64,000 nucleotides of DNA, from the NCBI RefSeq assembly GCF_001908095.1, contig NZ_MKGR01000004.1:62001-126000 (forward strand), given 5' to 3'. A program made the position numbers and the translations under genes. Positions 10,000 through 20,621 of the stretch are shown piece by piece; within the stretch, counting starts at the first letter, position 1, and each line of letters opens with the position of its first letter. A model generated the notes under the pieces. It saw only the letters and a list, made by a program, of their open reading frames with translations, ran no database searches and was not told the origin of the DNA. Source of the stretch: Xenorhabdus thuongxuanensis (GTDB taxonomy: Bacteria > Pseudomonadota > Gammaproteobacteria > Enterobacterales > Enterobacteriaceae).

Positions 10000-12072
10000 T
10001 TAGTGGATGATTAGTGCCTTGAGTCTCTTATTAGCTTGCTGTTTATCAAAAGATTCTGGCGATTCACTTGGGGATAATCCCACAAATTCTAATTGCTCTG
10101 CTTCATCTTCAGTCAGGAGTTTCTTTTTTCTCAATTTGAGCAAATAGTTCCAATTCCAAATGCCACCAGAATCTTCTGCCGGACACATGCCATTACCTGC
10201 GGTCACTTCAGGCTGGATAATATCTTTTGGCAGGACTTTCTCTACTGTTATCTGATGGAACCAATCATCGCCAAAATCATATTGGTAATTGAATTCATCC
10301 CCAACCTCCTCCAGAAATGCACCGATGCACATTTGGTCATAATGTTCTTCTGGAATGTCGATCCCTGCAAAACTAAAACTGAATAAATGAGCATCTTCCC
10401 AACCCATGGCAGTTTGTATCACATCATGAAATTCATTGAGTGTTAGCTGATTGCTGACACGGATCCGGCGCCATACGGCTGGTGTTGCATCAAATAAACT
10501 CACTTTGAGAACCAAACCTTGTGGCTCAATCTCTTTCTCTTGTTCCATGTAGAAATATTCAAAGCTGAGTTCAGACAAAGTCTCAAATAAAGCAAATTTC
10601 TTGCGATTTAATCCAGGGTCTCTGAGGGCATAGGCCAAATCTAAATATTGATCGACCAAATATGGGGCTTGTGATGGCAATCTGTATTGTTCGATTGAAG
10701 CGGAATAAGTCAGACGTTCAATAAACAGTTCTCGGTTTGCATAATAGTAGAGCTTCAATAAGTCCCTGGGTTTTTTTGCCTCCTGCAAGCATTCTTCCGG
10801 CGCCAGCCAAGACAGTATTAATGATGAACCCATGGTGATGCCAAGGCGATTCTGATCCTGTCGCTTCGGATCAGCTTGATATCCGAATTTCTGGCTCCAG
10901 TGTTCAAGCTCAAATACTTCTGGCTGTGTCCATTCGACGGGAAGTTGTGACAACCAATACAGTGAGTCGAGATCGAGCGGAGTGTTTTTATTTTGTTGAA
11001 CTGAAAGTATCCACGGTAAAATCTGTTGCAGCCAGTCAGGGGAAACTGGGGTAAAGTCAACATAAGCCTCATCATTACCTAAACTTTCAATCAGTTCGGG
11101 GATGGTTCTCTCAGGATCAACACTCATTAAGCTCTCGCGAATACCAGATTTAAAATCCAGCATCATATTCATTTGATATTCTTGACCATCCAGCGTGATT
11201 GTCATCATCATGCTGGCACAGTCATTTCCATCAACATGAGTGACATATAATTCGTGTATCTTCGCTGTTTCCCGCGCCTTATTGTGGTGCGACATCGCCT
11301 TTTTTTTCCAGCGCTTAAAACAGGAATGAATGGCAGGATGGCGGTTAAACCGTGCACACAGATTAACAAGTTGCAGGTAGGATAAATTTGCCCATGCAGA
11401 GGAAGGACAATCGTCCAATGTTTGCGCACAGGCAAGGGCAATGGGTTCTTCAAAGTATTGAGTGAGTAATAGCAGGGCATCTATCCCCCATGAATGCTTG
11501 GCGACTTCCGTCAATAGATGAGGTAAGGCTTCATGAGGAATGACGGAAAGACCGCTTTCAAAAAAGTCAACAAATTCAATGCCAGAATCAATTTCAAACT
11601 GCTTAAACAGTTGGTTTAAGTTTAAGGATTTTTTAGGGAAAGTCTCTATGTTAGTGTTATCAGGGTATTGGGGGGCATCCAGTAGCTGGGTGATATCAGT
11701 TTTGATATGAAACTGATTTCTTTTCAGGATGGATACACATAGCAACCCGCATTCGCTATTAATCTCGAATTCTTCTTTGGTATGAACCAATATTTGCTCA
11801 ATGATTTCTTCAAGCTGCTGTTTAGCTTCAGCAGGTAATTTGTTTGCTGTTAATGCAAGTTCCGCTATGGCAATTTCAAGCCAATGGTTAATGCTGTCGC
11901 CTATCTCCGTCATCGCTTCCTTGGGCAGCGCTAGCACCAGGCTAATCAACAAGAAGACGTTTTCTGGATCGGAAAACCACTGTATCTGCTTTTGGGTTAA
12001 GAAGCGCTGTTTCTCAGGAGTATGGGTGTATTTTTCTATTGCAGATAGCAATTTTTCAGGTGTTAATTTCAT
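10000..12072 (-). CDS. Large protein with C-terminal pRiA4b ORF-3 domain
   Basis: The start is taken at the ATG at 12072, with GAAGAGG 7 nt upstream; a TTG five codons earlier lies inside that site. The 690-residue protein has a long helical N-terminal part of unknown function (about 1-515) rich in Leu, Glu and Gln. The C-terminal domain (about 525-660) carries VSLFDATPAVWRRIRV, FHDVIQTAMGW and YDFGDDWFHQITVEK, the signature of the plasmid pRiA4b ORF-3 family, first seen beside IS1096-type elements. The biochemical role is unknown. It lies on the opposite strand between fdoI and fdhE, which are adjacent in E. coli, so it is an insertion into the formate dehydrogenase operon. No transposase remnants are seen beside it. 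Confidence 0.7.
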   Translation of the reverse strand: MKLTPEKLLSAIEKYTHTPEKQRFLTQKQIQWFSDPENVFLLISLVLALPKEAMTEIGDSINHWLEIAIAELALTANKLPAEAKQQLEEIIEQILVHTKEEFEINSECGLLCVSILKRNQFHIKTDITQLLDAPQYPDNTNIETFPKKSLNLNQLFKQFEIDSGIEFVDFFESGLSVIPHEALPHLLTEVAKHSWGIDALLLLTQYFEEPIALACAQTLDDCPSSAWANLSYLQLVNLCARFNRHPAIHSCFKRWKKKAMSHHNKARETAKIHELYVTHVDGNDCASMMMTITLDGQEYQMNMMLDFKSGIRESLMSVDPERTIPELIESLGNDEAYVDFTPVSPDWLQQILPWILSVQQNKNTPLDLDSLYWLSQLPVEWTQPEVFELEHWSQKFGYQADPKRQDQNRLGITMGSSLILSWLAPEECLQEAKKPRDLLKLYYYANRELFIERLTYSASIEQYRLPSQAPYLVDQYLDLAYALRDPGLNRKKFALFETLSELSFEYFYMEQEKEIEPQGLVLKVSLFDATPAVWRRIRVSNQLTLNEFHDVIQTAMGWEDAHLFSFSFAGIDIPEEHYDQMCIGAFLEEVGDEFNYQYDFGDDWFHQITVEKVLPKDIIQPEVTAGNGMCPAEDSGGIWNWNYLLKLRKKKLLTEDEAEQLEFVGLSPSESPESFDKQQANKRLKALIIH

Positions 12073-12334
12073 TATCAACCTCTTCAATATATCTATATTT
12101 CAACCAAGAAGAGTGCTGGCTATCACGCTGTCATATCCACCATTCCCCTTTACTATTATTCAATAGTCTAACCTGAATTTTTGTGAGGGCAGTAAGTTTG
12201 TGTTGAAATTTATCTACGTTACTGCTTTGTGGTCTGTAACTCGAAATCGATAGGATCTGGCAATGCCATTCCGCTGTCTGGCGGGGTAAGATGGTTGGGG
12301 ACTTACATATCAACATAACTAGAAGGTAAGATTC

Positions 12335-13219
12335 ATGAGTATTCGCATTTCCCCTATTCCCCCCTTATTGTTTGCCAACCTGAAAACACTTTACCAGCAG
12401 CGCGCTGAACGCCTGAAAACATTGGCGACAGAAAGTAATCCATTTGCAAGTTACCTGAATTTTGCGGCGGATATTGCACAAGCACAGCAAAAGGTGTGGT
12501 ATGACAATCCGTTGGAGATGGAATTGGATGAGCTTCTTGGTCATTCTCAACAAGAAATTCGTGTTCCACTGGATTGTAAAACATTGCGCCGTACCCAGCA
12601 TTGGCAGAATATCCTGCACTCCCTGATTGCGGAATTGTTGCCTACCGTACCTGAACATGTGAAACCCGCCCTCGAAAATCTGGCAAAAAATTCAGAACAA
12701 GAGTTAGAAGAAATGGCGAGTGCATTGCTCAATAGCGAATTCAGCAAAGTTAGTGCTGATCAGGCGGTGTTTGTCTGGGCAGCGTTATCTGTCTATTGGG
12801 CACAAATGGCTAGTTTGATCCCCGGCAAGGCTCGGGCGGAATATGGAGAACATCGCCAGTTTTGTCCGATCTGTGGCAGTATGCCGGTTGCCAGTGTGGT
12901 GCAAATCGGTACTAACCAAGGGTTACGTTACCTGCATTGTAATCTGTGTGAAAGCGAGTGGCATGTTGTCCGCATCAAATGCAGTAATTGCGAACAAACC
13001 CGTGACCTGAATTATTGGTCACTGGAGAATGAACAAGCGGCAATCAAGGCAGAAAGTTGTGGTGATTGTGGCAGCTATCTCAAAATTCTGTATCAGGAAA
13101 AAGATCCGAATATAGATGCCGTAGCAGATGATCTGGCGTCATTGATTCTGGATGCAAAAATGGAAGAAGAAGGTTTTGCCCGTAGTAGCCTGAACCCTTT
13201 TCTGTTTCCTAACGAATAA
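12335..13219 (+). CDS. fdhE: Formate dehydrogenase accessory protein FdhE
   Basis: 294 residues (E. coli 309). It has four rubredoxin-like CxxC pairs in the C-terminal half: [27 protein letters not shown] and CGDCGSYL. These match FdhE, a cytoplasmic iron-binding protein that interacts with the formate dehydrogenase catalytic subunit and is needed for respiratory FDH activity. AAGGT before the ATG serves as ribosome site. It lies 17 nt ahead of selA and probably forms an operon with selA-selB; in E. coli fdhE follows fdoI directly. Confidence 0.95.
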   Translation: MSIRISPIPPLLFANLKTLYQQRAERLKTLATESNPFASYLNFAADIAQAQQKVWYDNPLEMELDELLGHSQQEIRVPLDCKTLRRTQHWQNILHSLIAELLPTVPEHVKPALENLAKNSEQELEEMASALLNSEFSKVSADQAVFVWAALSVYWAQMASLIPGKARAEYGEHRQFCPICGSMPVASVVQIGTNQGLRYLHCNLCESEWHVVRIKCSNCEQTRDLNYWSLENEQAAIKAESCGDCGSYLKILYQEKDPNIDAVADDLASLILDAKMEEEGFARSSLNPFLFPNE

Positions 13220-13235
13220 ATATGGTGGGGAAGCG

Positions 13236-14630
13236 ATGACACAAGCAACCAACTCGCTGTACCGTCAATTACCTTCCATTGACAGATTGTTGCGAGAGCC
13301 GCAAATCACCTCGCTGATTGCGTTTTATGGACAGACGCAAGTGGTAGATATATTGCGGGATATGCAAGAACAGGCACGGTTTAATATTCGCGAACATCAA
13401 GCCTTGCCAGAGTGGAGTGACGATTGGGTTGCATCATTGCAGCGAAAACTGGACAAGATTCAAACGTCAGCATTAAAGCCAGTATTTAACCTGAGTGGAA
13501 CAGTGCTCCATACCAATTTAGGGCGAGCATTGTTGGCTGAATCGGCAATTGAAGCAGTGACACAGGCAATGCGTTCACCGGTTACGTTGGAATATTCGCT
13601 TGATGGTGCCAGTCGCGGACACCGTGATCGTGCATTGGCTGATTTACTCTGTACGTTAACAGGGGCAGAAGATGCCTGCATCGTTAACAATAATGCCGCC
13701 GCAGTTTTACTGATGCTGGCAACAGTGGCGCAAGGAAAAGAAGTTGTCATTTCCCGCGGTGAATTGGTAGAGATTGGCGGGGCATTCCGTATTCCTGATG
13801 TGATGGTGCAAGCTGGTTGTCGTTTGGTAGAAGTGGGGACGACTAACCGAACACATCTGAAAGATTTCCAGCAAGCAATCAATTCTGATACAGGGATGCT
13901 AATGAAGGTGCATACCAGTAATTACAGTATTGAAGGTTTCACGGCTGAAGTATCGGCAGAAGAATTGGCGAAGCTGGGTATGGCATCCCAAATTCCGACC
14001 GCCATCGATCTTGGTAGTGGCTCTATGACAGACATGACGCAATATGGTTTGCCGGCTGAGCCAATGCCTCAGGATTACCTGAACCACGGTATCGATTTAG
14101 TGACCTTCTCCGGCGATAAATTATTGGGTGGTCCACAAGCCGGCATTATTGTTGGCAAAAAGCGGTGGATAGACGCTATCCAGCATCATCCCCTGAAGCG
14201 TGCATTGCGGGCAGATAAAATGACGTTGGCAGCATTGGAAGCCACTTTACGTCTTTACCAACATCCTGAGCAACTTCGGCAGAAATTACCGACTTTACGT
14301 CTGTTAACGCGCACGCAAAGTGAAATCCGTGATATGGCGCAACAGCTCATTCCCCAGATTCGGGCATATTACAGCGAAAAATTCGTTGTTCGTGATGAAC
14401 CTTGCTATTCCCAAATTGGCAGTGGCTCTTTGCCGGTAGATCGGTTGCCCAGTTGGTCGCTGACTTTTACCGCCATTGATGGTCGTGGCAGCACATTGGA
14501 AAATTTGGCTCACCAATGGCGCAATTTGAAAAAACCGGTGATTGGGCGTCTGTATGATGGCCGATTATGGCTGGATCTGCGTTGCCTGGAAGATGGAAAT
14601 GCATTATTGCGGGCACTATTGTTGTTGTAA
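13236..14630 (+). CDS. selA: L-seryl-tRNA(Sec) selenium transferase
   Basis: 464 residues (E. coli 463). The PLP-binding lysine is K295 in [14 protein letters not shown]. The glycine-rich [16 protein letters not shown] and [11 protein letters not shown] segments are typical. The enzyme converts seryl-tRNA(Sec) to selenocysteyl-tRNA using selenophosphate. Placed between fdhE and selB, so the selenoprotein FdoG, its maturation factors and the Sec machinery are grouped. selC and selD are not in the window. Confidence 0.97.
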   Translation: MTQATNSLYRQLPSIDRLLREPQITSLIAFYGQTQVVDILRDMQEQARFNIREHQALPEWSDDWVASLQRKLDKIQTSALKPVFNLSGTVLHTNLGRALLAESAIEAVTQAMRSPVTLEYSLDGASRGHRDRALADLLCTLTGAEDACIVNNNAAAVLLMLATVAQGKEVVISRGELVEIGGAFRIPDVMVQAGCRLVEVGTTNRTHLKDFQQAINSDTGMLMKVHTSNYSIEGFTAEVSAEELAKLGMASQIPTAIDLGSGSMTDMTQYGLPAEPMPQDYLNHGIDLVTFSGDKLLGGPQAGIIVGKKRWIDAIQHHPLKRALRADKMTLAALEATLRLYQHPEQLRQKLPTLRLLTRTQSEIRDMAQQLIPQIRAYYSEKFVVRDEPCYSQIGSGSLPVDRLPSWSLTFTAIDGRGSTLENLAHQWRNLKKPVIGRLYDGRLWLDLRCLEDGNALLRALLLL

Positions 14631-14691
14631 AAACGTGTTGTAAAAACGGTTGTTATAAAAATGATTGCTATAAAAAATAGGCTCGATAACT

Positions 14692-16593
14692 ATGATTTTT
14701 GCCACAGCGGGACATGTTGATCACGGTAAAACAACACTCATTCAAGCGATCTCGGGTATTGATACTACCCATTTGCCGGAAGAGAAAAAACGCGGTATGA
14801 CTATCGATCTCGGTTATGCTTACTGGCCACAACCAGATGGATCTTCGGTGGGGTTTGTTGATGTACCGGGACATGAAAAATTCCTGTCCAATATGTTAGC
14901 GGGAATTGGTGGCATAGATCATATTCTGCTGGTTGTAGCTTGTGATGATGGTGTAATGGCTCAAACGCGGGAACATCTGGCAATTTTGCGTTTGATTGGG
15001 CGACCTGATATTACGGTTGTATTGACCAAAGCAGATAGCGTCGAACGAGCACGGATTGAGGAGGTTCGGCAACAAGTCGGGCAACTATTAGCATCACAAG
15101 GTTGGCAATCGGTGCCTTTGTTTATAACGGCAGCCATCACGAAAGAAGGCATTATCCCACTAAGAGAGCATTTGCTGTCTATCCATCAGTTTTATGCTGC
15201 CCATCAAGTTCGCTCTTCTTCTTTTGCCTGGCAAAACCCTCAGCATGAAAAATTGCAGCAACGCTTTCGTTTGGCTATCGATCGTGTTTTTACTATTAAA
15301 GGTGCTGGGTTGGTTGTCACCGGAACGGCGTTAGCAGGAAGTATCGATGTCGGTGATATTTTGTGGCTGACTGGTAGTGATCAAGCCGTGAGAGTGCGTG
15401 GCTTGCACGCCCAGAATCAACCCGTTCAGCGTGCTCAGGCGGGACAGCGTATTGCATTGAATATCGTTGGTGATATCAGTAAAGAGCAAATTTCCCGTGG
15501 TGACTGGCTGTTATTACAGAAACCAACGCTTGCGGCTGAAAAGGTATTAGTAGAAATTGAAGCTGACTCACCGCTGCAAAACTGGCAATCTCTCCATATC
15601 CATCATGCCACCAGCCATATCACCGGCAGAATATCTATCTTGAACGCACTAACCGCTGCGCCAATATTGGCTGAGTTGACGCTGGATCGCCCTTTGTGGC
15701 TGGTGGAAAATGATCGCCTGATACTGCGTGACATCAGCGCCAGAAAAACGCTGGCAGGGGCACGTGTCGTTAGCTTAAATTCCCCGCGCAGGGGGAAACG
15801 ACAGCCTGAATTTCTTCATTGGTTATCCCAACTGGCTCGAACGCGCAGCCAGTTGGAAAATCTCACCTTATATTTAACGCGTGGAGCATTGTCACTTAAC
15901 CACTTTGCATGGGCACGTCAGTTGACAGAGAGTCAGCTCAACAGATTGCTGGCCGAGATACCGGTGATTATTGCAGGTGATTGGGTACTATCGCAGCATC
16001 ATGCGGTGTTGGCAGAACAAAAACTATTGCAGACTGTCGTGGAATACCACGAAAAACACCCCGATCAATTGGGTGTGGGGAAGGCGCGTTTGAAACGCAT
16101 GGCTTTACCGACACTGGATGACATGCTGGTTTATAAACTTATCAATCGGCTATTGGAACACGAAAAGCTAAAACAAACCCATGGTTGGTTGCACGTGCCT
16201 GAGCATGGATTGATGTTTACCCCAGAGCAGGCGTGTTTGTGGTTAAAAGCAGAGTCCTATTTTAAAGCGGAAGCGTGGTGGGTACGCGATTTGGCAACTG
16301 AAATGGGGGAAGATGAAGAGATCACACGTCGTCTTTTGCGAAAAGCAGCACAATTAGGACTCATTATCGCCATTGTGTCTGATCGCTATTACCATCGACA
16401 GCGCATTCAGCAGATTGCTGATTTAATTCGCAGCTATTCTCAGACTAAAGGCGGCATAACGGCAATCGATTTTCGGGATGAATTGGGGATTGGCCGGAAA
16501 TTAGCGATCCAATTACTGGAATATTTTAATCGTACGGGTTTTACCCGCAGGAAAGCGAATTTGCATGTTTTACGGGATGAGGGCATTTTTTAG
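14692..16593 (+). CDS. selB: Selenocysteine-specific elongation factor SelB
   Basis: 633 residues (E. coli 614). The G1 motif GHVDHGKT is at residues 7-14, DVPGHE is the G3 motif and TKAD is the G4 motif; EF-Tu-like domains II and III follow. Four winged-helix modules make up the C-terminal ~250 residues and bind the SECIS RNA, such as the one in fdoG. It delivers Sec-tRNA to the ribosome at the UGA. The 61-bp selA-selB gap contains a three-fold degenerate TTGTtATAAAAA-like repeat. Confidence 0.97.
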   Translation: MIFATAGHVDHGKTTLIQAISGIDTTHLPEEKKRGMTIDLGYAYWPQPDGSSVGFVDVPGHEKFLSNMLAGIGGIDHILLVVACDDGVMAQTREHLAILRLIGRPDITVVLTKADSVERARIEEVRQQVGQLLASQGWQSVPLFITAAITKEGIIPLREHLLSIHQFYAAHQVRSSSFAWQNPQHEKLQQRFRLAIDRVFTIKGAGLVVTGTALAGSIDVGDILWLTGSDQAVRVRGLHAQNQPVQRAQAGQRIALNIVGDISKEQISRGDWLLLQKPTLAAEKVLVEIEADSPLQNWQSLHIHHATSHITGRISILNALTAAPILAELTLDRPLWLVENDRLILRDISARKTLAGARVVSLNSPRRGKRQPEFLHWLSQLARTRSQLENLTLYLTRGALSLNHFAWARQLTESQLNRLLAEIPVIIAGDWVLSQHHAVLAEQKLLQTVVEYHEKHPDQLGVGKARLKRMALPTLDDMLVYKLINRLLEHEKLKQTHGWLHVPEHGLMFTPEQACLWLKAESYFKAEAWWVRDLATEMGEDEEITRRLLRKAAQLGLIIAIVSDRYYHRQRIQQIADLIRSYSQTKGGITAIDFRDELGIGRKLAIQLLEYFNRTGFTRRKANLHVLRDEGIF

Positions 16594-16677
16594 CATTTTA
16601 TTTACAGTATCTTTGACAATCTGTGCTATTTTTCATCGGGTTGGCAAACTGAACTCATGTGTGGAATTCAATAGAGT

Positions 16678-18327
16678 ATGAAAAAGAAGATAATCTCGAG
16701 GATTTATCTTGGATTGTTGTTGATTGCTTCCTTGATATTAGTGTTTGAGAAAGGTGGAGATATTTATCCTGCACTGGTATCTGTCGGCGTATTCGGCATC
16801 ATCTTTGGCCTGGCTTTTTTAGTTTCAGCGCGCTGGTTATTTTCGGTAGTATTCACTGGAACGTTGTTTATCATCCTAAAATTCCTCAACCAGATAAAAA
16901 TCCATTACTATAAAGAACACCTGATGTTTTCTGATTTGAATGTTATGTTAGATCCTTCAAATCAGGAGACTTTACACCATTATTGGCTGGCGGGTATCGC
17001 TGTAGTGGCGATGTTTATCTGGTTGATATTCAACATGATATTAAGCTGGAAAGTAGTACATTCTGCACGTGGAATTAAATGGCGCTTCGCCAGTATCATT
17101 TTGATGGTCGTGAGTGCCTGGGGTGTCAACCTAACGGTTAGTGCCTACCATGCTCAATGGCAAGGGGAATTACCGAAGGGGCGGGGAACGGTGACCAATA
17201 TGGTGATGTCTGCCTCAGATGCGCAATATCAGCCACCAAAATTCGGCTCATCTGCTGATTATTTCTTGCAGCAGGCGAAACAAGTGACATTGCCTGAACC
17301 TCAGTCAGAGGTTAAACCCGATGTAGTTGTATTGCTGCAAGAGTCCACTGTCAATCCCCATATTTACCAATTACCTGCCAATGTGCAGTTGCCAGATCTC
17401 TACATGTTCCGGCGTGACGCGGATGTCAGCGCCCAAAGCCCACTCAGGGTACAAACCTTTGGTGGTGGAACCTGGTTATCTGAATTTTCCGTTTTAACCG
17501 GATTGAATACAGATGATTTTGGTTCACGTAAAAATGCGGTGTTTTATTTTGTCGTTGATCACCTGAGAAACAGCCTGTTCCGGGCAATGAAAGACAATGG
17601 CTATTACACGGCTGTTCTGACACCGTTTAATAAATCGGCTTACCATGCGGGACATGCTTATAAGATATTGGGCGTTGATCGAATTATCCAACCGCAGGAG
17701 TTAGGTTACCCCGCAGACATGGATGAAAATTTGTGGAAAATCCCGACACAAGACATGTTGTCTTATGTGAAAACTATCTTAGCTAAGGAAACAGACAAGC
17801 CGATTTTTATTTTCTCTCTGACCATGTATGAACATGGGCCTTATGAAGAGAGCCATCATGATGATTATGGTTTGGCTGATAAAGTTAATTCTGCAACAAC
17901 GGCGGGTAAATTTAGCCATTACATGGAAAAAATCGTGGCGTCTGATCCTGCTATCAGGGATTTCAGTGAATTCGTTGCCACTCGCGATAAGCCCACCGTT
18001 TTCCTCTATTTTGGTGATCACCAGCCAAACATAAATTTTGATCACTATAACTCTCCGCTACCTGATCCAGCACATGTTACTCAGTTTACTTTGCGGGATA
18101 ACCTGAAACAGGGAGCATCAATAACAACGGGCAAACTGACAGATATTTCCTTCCTCGGTGGAATAATTCTGGAGCGTGCCCGTTTATCAGCCCCAGCGTT
18201 TTATCAGGCGAATATGATCATGCGCCATTTATGTGATGGTGCCTTAAATGATTGCCAGGATAGTGCACTGGTAGAGAGTTATAAACATTATATTTACCAG
18301 CAGTTGGCGGCGGCAGGTAAGGAATAA
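16678..18327 (+). CDS. Membrane-anchored sulfatase-superfamily (phosphoglycerol/phosphoethanolamine transferase-like) protein
   Basis: 549 residues. About five N-terminal membrane helices (residues ~8-24, 30-50, 53-70, 103-123, 137-155) are followed by a periplasmic alkaline-phosphatase-fold domain. The nucleophile is probably T224 in LLQESTVNP, and metal ligands include D447-H448 in YFGDHQPN, the LTA-synthase/EptA/OpgB pattern. It probably transfers a phospho-headgroup to an envelope glycan or lipid; the substrate cannot be read from sequence. It stands alone between selB and a terminator, with a weak ribosome site. Because it is not in an LPS cluster, a general envelope-modification role is only inferred. 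Confidence 0.75.
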   Translation: MKKKIISRIYLGLLLIASLILVFEKGGDIYPALVSVGVFGIIFGLAFLVSARWLFSVVFTGTLFIILKFLNQIKIHYYKEHLMFSDLNVMLDPSNQETLHHYWLAGIAVVAMFIWLIFNMILSWKVVHSARGIKWRFASIILMVVSAWGVNLTVSAYHAQWQGELPKGRGTVTNMVMSASDAQYQPPKFGSSADYFLQQAKQVTLPEPQSEVKPDVVVLLQESTVNPHIYQLPANVQLPDLYMFRRDADVSAQSPLRVQTFGGGTWLSEFSVLTGLNTDDFGSRKNAVFYFVVDHLRNSLFRAMKDNGYYTAVLTPFNKSAYHAGHAYKILGVDRIIQPQELGYPADMDENLWKIPTQDMLSYVKTILAKETDKPIFIFSLTMYEHGPYEESHHDDYGLADKVNSATTAGKFSHYMEKIVASDPAIRDFSEFVATRDKPTVFLYFGDHQPNINFDHYNSPLPDPAHVTQFTLRDNLKQGASITTGKLTDISFLGGIILERARLSAPAFYQANMIMRHLCDGALNDCQDSALVESYKHYIYQQLAAAGKE

Positions 18328-18347
18328 TTTTATCCCTTCTGATAAAG

Positions 18348-18379
18348 AAACCTCCGCAACTGAAATATTGCGTAGGTTT
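18348..18379. terminator. Bidirectional terminator
   Basis: AAACCTCCGCAA pairs with TTGCGTAGGTTT (one mismatch), flanked by A and T tracts. It lies between the sulfatase-type gene and the convergent regulator gene. Confidence 0.7.
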
Positions 18380-18410
18380 ATTTGAAGGCTTATATCAAGC
18401 AAAATTTGTA

Positions 18411-19070
18411 TCAAGAACGTGAGGCTGTGATGCGATAAGCGCAGCGTCGGTGACCACTAAGGATATATTCGGTTCTTTCCACATTGGCTTGCAGGATCTC
18501 CCGAAACAGTTTCAGTTCTGTCCGACAAAAGCCCTGGCACAATTTGGCTGCGGCACAAATTGGACAATGGTTTTCAAAAAACAGAATATCGCCATTTTCT
18601 TCAACAGAATAATAAGCCATGTAGCCTTCTCGGCAGCGGATCGAGACCAGACGCTCAACCTTCTCCTGTAACTCTGTAGCACCCTCCATCGCCTTTTTAT
18701 AGTTGGAAAAAGCCTCTTTTTCACGGGCACTGATAATCACGGCCATAGCATCTTCACCCAACTGGCTACGAATAATCGAGATCAGTTGCGTTGTTAGCTC
18801 TGCATGGGCATCAGGAAATTTGGCATGGCCTTTCTCTGTGATATGCCAAAGCTGTACTGGACGCCCAACGCCCCTCGTTTCTGATTTTGCTTCAACTAAT
18901 CCCTCCTTAGCCATTTTCACAAATTGTTGACGGGCTGCTTCTCCAGTTGTGCCCAATAATTTGCCGGCATCAGAGGCTTGTAAGGCACCTTGAGTTTTTA
19001 GCAGCATTAATAGCTTCTCACTCACTGTTTGCCCTACGATTGTACTATTTTCCAAGTCATCGCTTGACAT
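18411..19070 (-). CDS. SufR-like (COG2345) winged-helix regulator with cysteine cluster
   Basis: 219 residues. An N-terminal winged helix (about 15-80, KLLMLLKTQGALQASDAGKLL...GEAARQQFVKM) precedes a wing ending GRPVQLWHITEKGHAKFP. The C-terminal half carries NHCPICAAAKLCQGFC and GHRRCAYRI, a cysteine set like the [4Fe-4S] site of SufR-type regulators. It probably senses redox state, iron or a small ligand. It is divergent from the MFS gene at 19165, with about 94 bp between the start codons, so it most likely controls that exporter and itself. Cluster binding is inferred, not shown. Confidence 0.75.
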   Translation of the reverse strand: MSSDDLENSTIVGQTVSEKLLMLLKTQGALQASDAGKLLGTTGEAARQQFVKMAKEGLVEAKSETRGVGRPVQLWHITEKGHAKFPDAHAELTTQLISIIRSQLGEDAMAVIISAREKEAFSNYKKAMEGATELQEKVERLVSIRCREGYMAYYSVEENGDILFFENHCPICAAAKLCQGFCRTELKLFREILQANVERTEYILSGHRRCAYRITASRS

Positions 19071-19164
19071 ATTGTTGATCCCGACATTAATTTATTCCAA
19101 GATTTATCTTGTTTAATTTAGCGTAAGATTTTTCACAACTCAACCTGTGTTCAGGGCAAAAATT

Positions 19165-20577
19165 ATGATAATGACTGAGGAAAGCCGCTGGAGGGATCTG
19201 TTTTCCAGCAAAAATGCTCCGAGTGCGATAGCACTTTCACTGGGCGTGGTATTGATGGCAATTAATACCTTAATTGCGATTACTATTCTGCCTTCTGTCG
19301 TAAATGATATTGGAGGATTGAATCTCTATGCCTGGAATACGACATTGTTTGTCGTGGCATCGATTATTGGCTCCGTTCTTTCTACGAGATTATTGAGTGC
19401 ATTAGGCGCAAGAAATGCTTATCTGGTTGCATCATTGGTCTTTTTCATCGGCAGCTTACTCTGTACCCTTGCACCGACGATGGAAATCATGCTAGTTGGC
19501 CGAGCCACTCAGGGTCTTGGTGGTGGATTTTTGTTTGCCCTTTCCTATTTGATGATTAATCTCGTATTTGCTCAATCACTTTGGCCTCGAGCTATAGCGT
19601 TGGTTTCGGGGATGTGGGGCGTAGCGACTTTAATAGGTCCAGCTATTGGCGGTGTTTTTGCTGAAATGGATGCATGGCGTTACGCTTTTGGCATTATGCT
19701 TCCCATTATTCTGTGTTATTCCGTATTTACCTACCTGATTTTACCTAAAACAGAGGTGCAGAATAAAACCAAAACAGCATTGCCCATTGTGCAATTGATC
19801 CTATTGTCAGCAGCGGTATTGGCGGTTTCTTCAGGCAGTTTGTCACAAGATGTTCGGCTCAACATTCTTGGCATTGTTGCTGCTGTGGTATTAATTTTTT
19901 TATTGATCATCCATGAGCGCCGAGCTTCAGCAAGGTTATTGCCTGAAAATACCTTAAGTTTACGTTCTCCCCATTTGGTTTTATTCACTACCCTATTTCT
20001 ATTGGTAATGGGTTTATCGGGGGATGTTTTTATTCCTTATTTTCTGCAAATTCTGCATGGGCAATCCCCTTTGGCCTCTGGTTATATGGTTGCTTTCGTG
20101 GCAATGGGTTGGACTATAGGGGAAATACTCAGTGCTAGCTGGCAAGGAGCAAAGATGTGGTTTGCAATTGTCAGTGGCCCTATCTTCATGTTGGTTGGTA
20201 TGTTGTTGTTGCTTGTATTGTTGCCATCCCAGTCGACAGGGGAGTGGCAGATTATGCTACCGATGAGCTTGGGATTGGGGGTGTTTGGCTTTGGGGTTGG
20301 ATTCGGCTGGCCTCATATTTTGACCCTCATTTTGCAGGTTTCCAGTGAGGTGGATAAAAGCATCGCCGGTTCATCTATTACCACCATACAGTTATTTGCC
20401 TCTGCATTTGGTTCTGCACTGGGGGGGATGATTGTCAATTTATTTGGATTTTATCAACCAGGGGGAGTTGAAGGGGCAGCTTCTTCTTCTTATTGGCTAT
20501 TTTTACTCTTTTCTATTGCACCAATATTGGCATTATTAACAGCATTCCAATTAGCAAAAATTAAGGTAGAAGAATAG
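19165..20577 (+). CDS. MFS drug/metabolite exporter (DHA2-like)
   Basis: The start is taken at the ATG at 19165, 8 nt after AGGG; a GTG at 19147 lies before the ribosome site. 470 residues of mostly hydrophobic helices (about 14). It has the major-facilitator signature region VGRATQGLGGGFLFALSYLMIN and motif-C-like WGVATLIGPAIGGVFAEMDAWRYAFGI, as in EmrB/QacA-type proton antiporters. Inner membrane; likely exports a drug or secondary metabolite. Partner of the divergent cysteine-cluster regulator. A 10-bp stem terminator follows. Confidence 0.85.
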   Translation: MIMTEESRWRDLFSSKNAPSAIALSLGVVLMAINTLIAITILPSVVNDIGGLNLYAWNTTLFVVASIIGSVLSTRLLSALGARNAYLVASLVFFIGSLLCTLAPTMEIMLVGRATQGLGGGFLFALSYLMINLVFAQSLWPRAIALVSGMWGVATLIGPAIGGVFAEMDAWRYAFGIMLPIILCYSVFTYLILPKTEVQNKTKTALPIVQLILLSAAVLAVSSGSLSQDVRLNILGIVAAVVLIFLLIIHERRASARLLPENTLSLRSPHLVLFTTLFLLVMGLSGDVFIPYFLQILHGQSPLASGYMVAFVAMGWTIGEILSASWQGAKMWFAIVSGPIFMLVGMLLLLVLLPSQSTGEWQIMLPMSLGLGVFGFGVGFGWPHILTLILQVSSEVDKSIAGSSITTIQLFASAFGSALGGMIVNLFGFYQPGGVEGAASSSYWLFLLFSIAPILALLTAFQLAKIKVEE

Positions 20578-20587
20578 ATTTATTATT

Positions 20588-20621
20588 AACGGCATTATTA
20601 TAAAGGAAAAGTAATGCCGTT
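20588..20621 (+). terminator. Rho-independent terminator of the MFS gene
   Basis: Stem AACGGCATTA/TAATGCCGTT with a 14-nt loop followed by TTCTCG; starts 11 nt after the stop codon. Confidence 0.75.
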
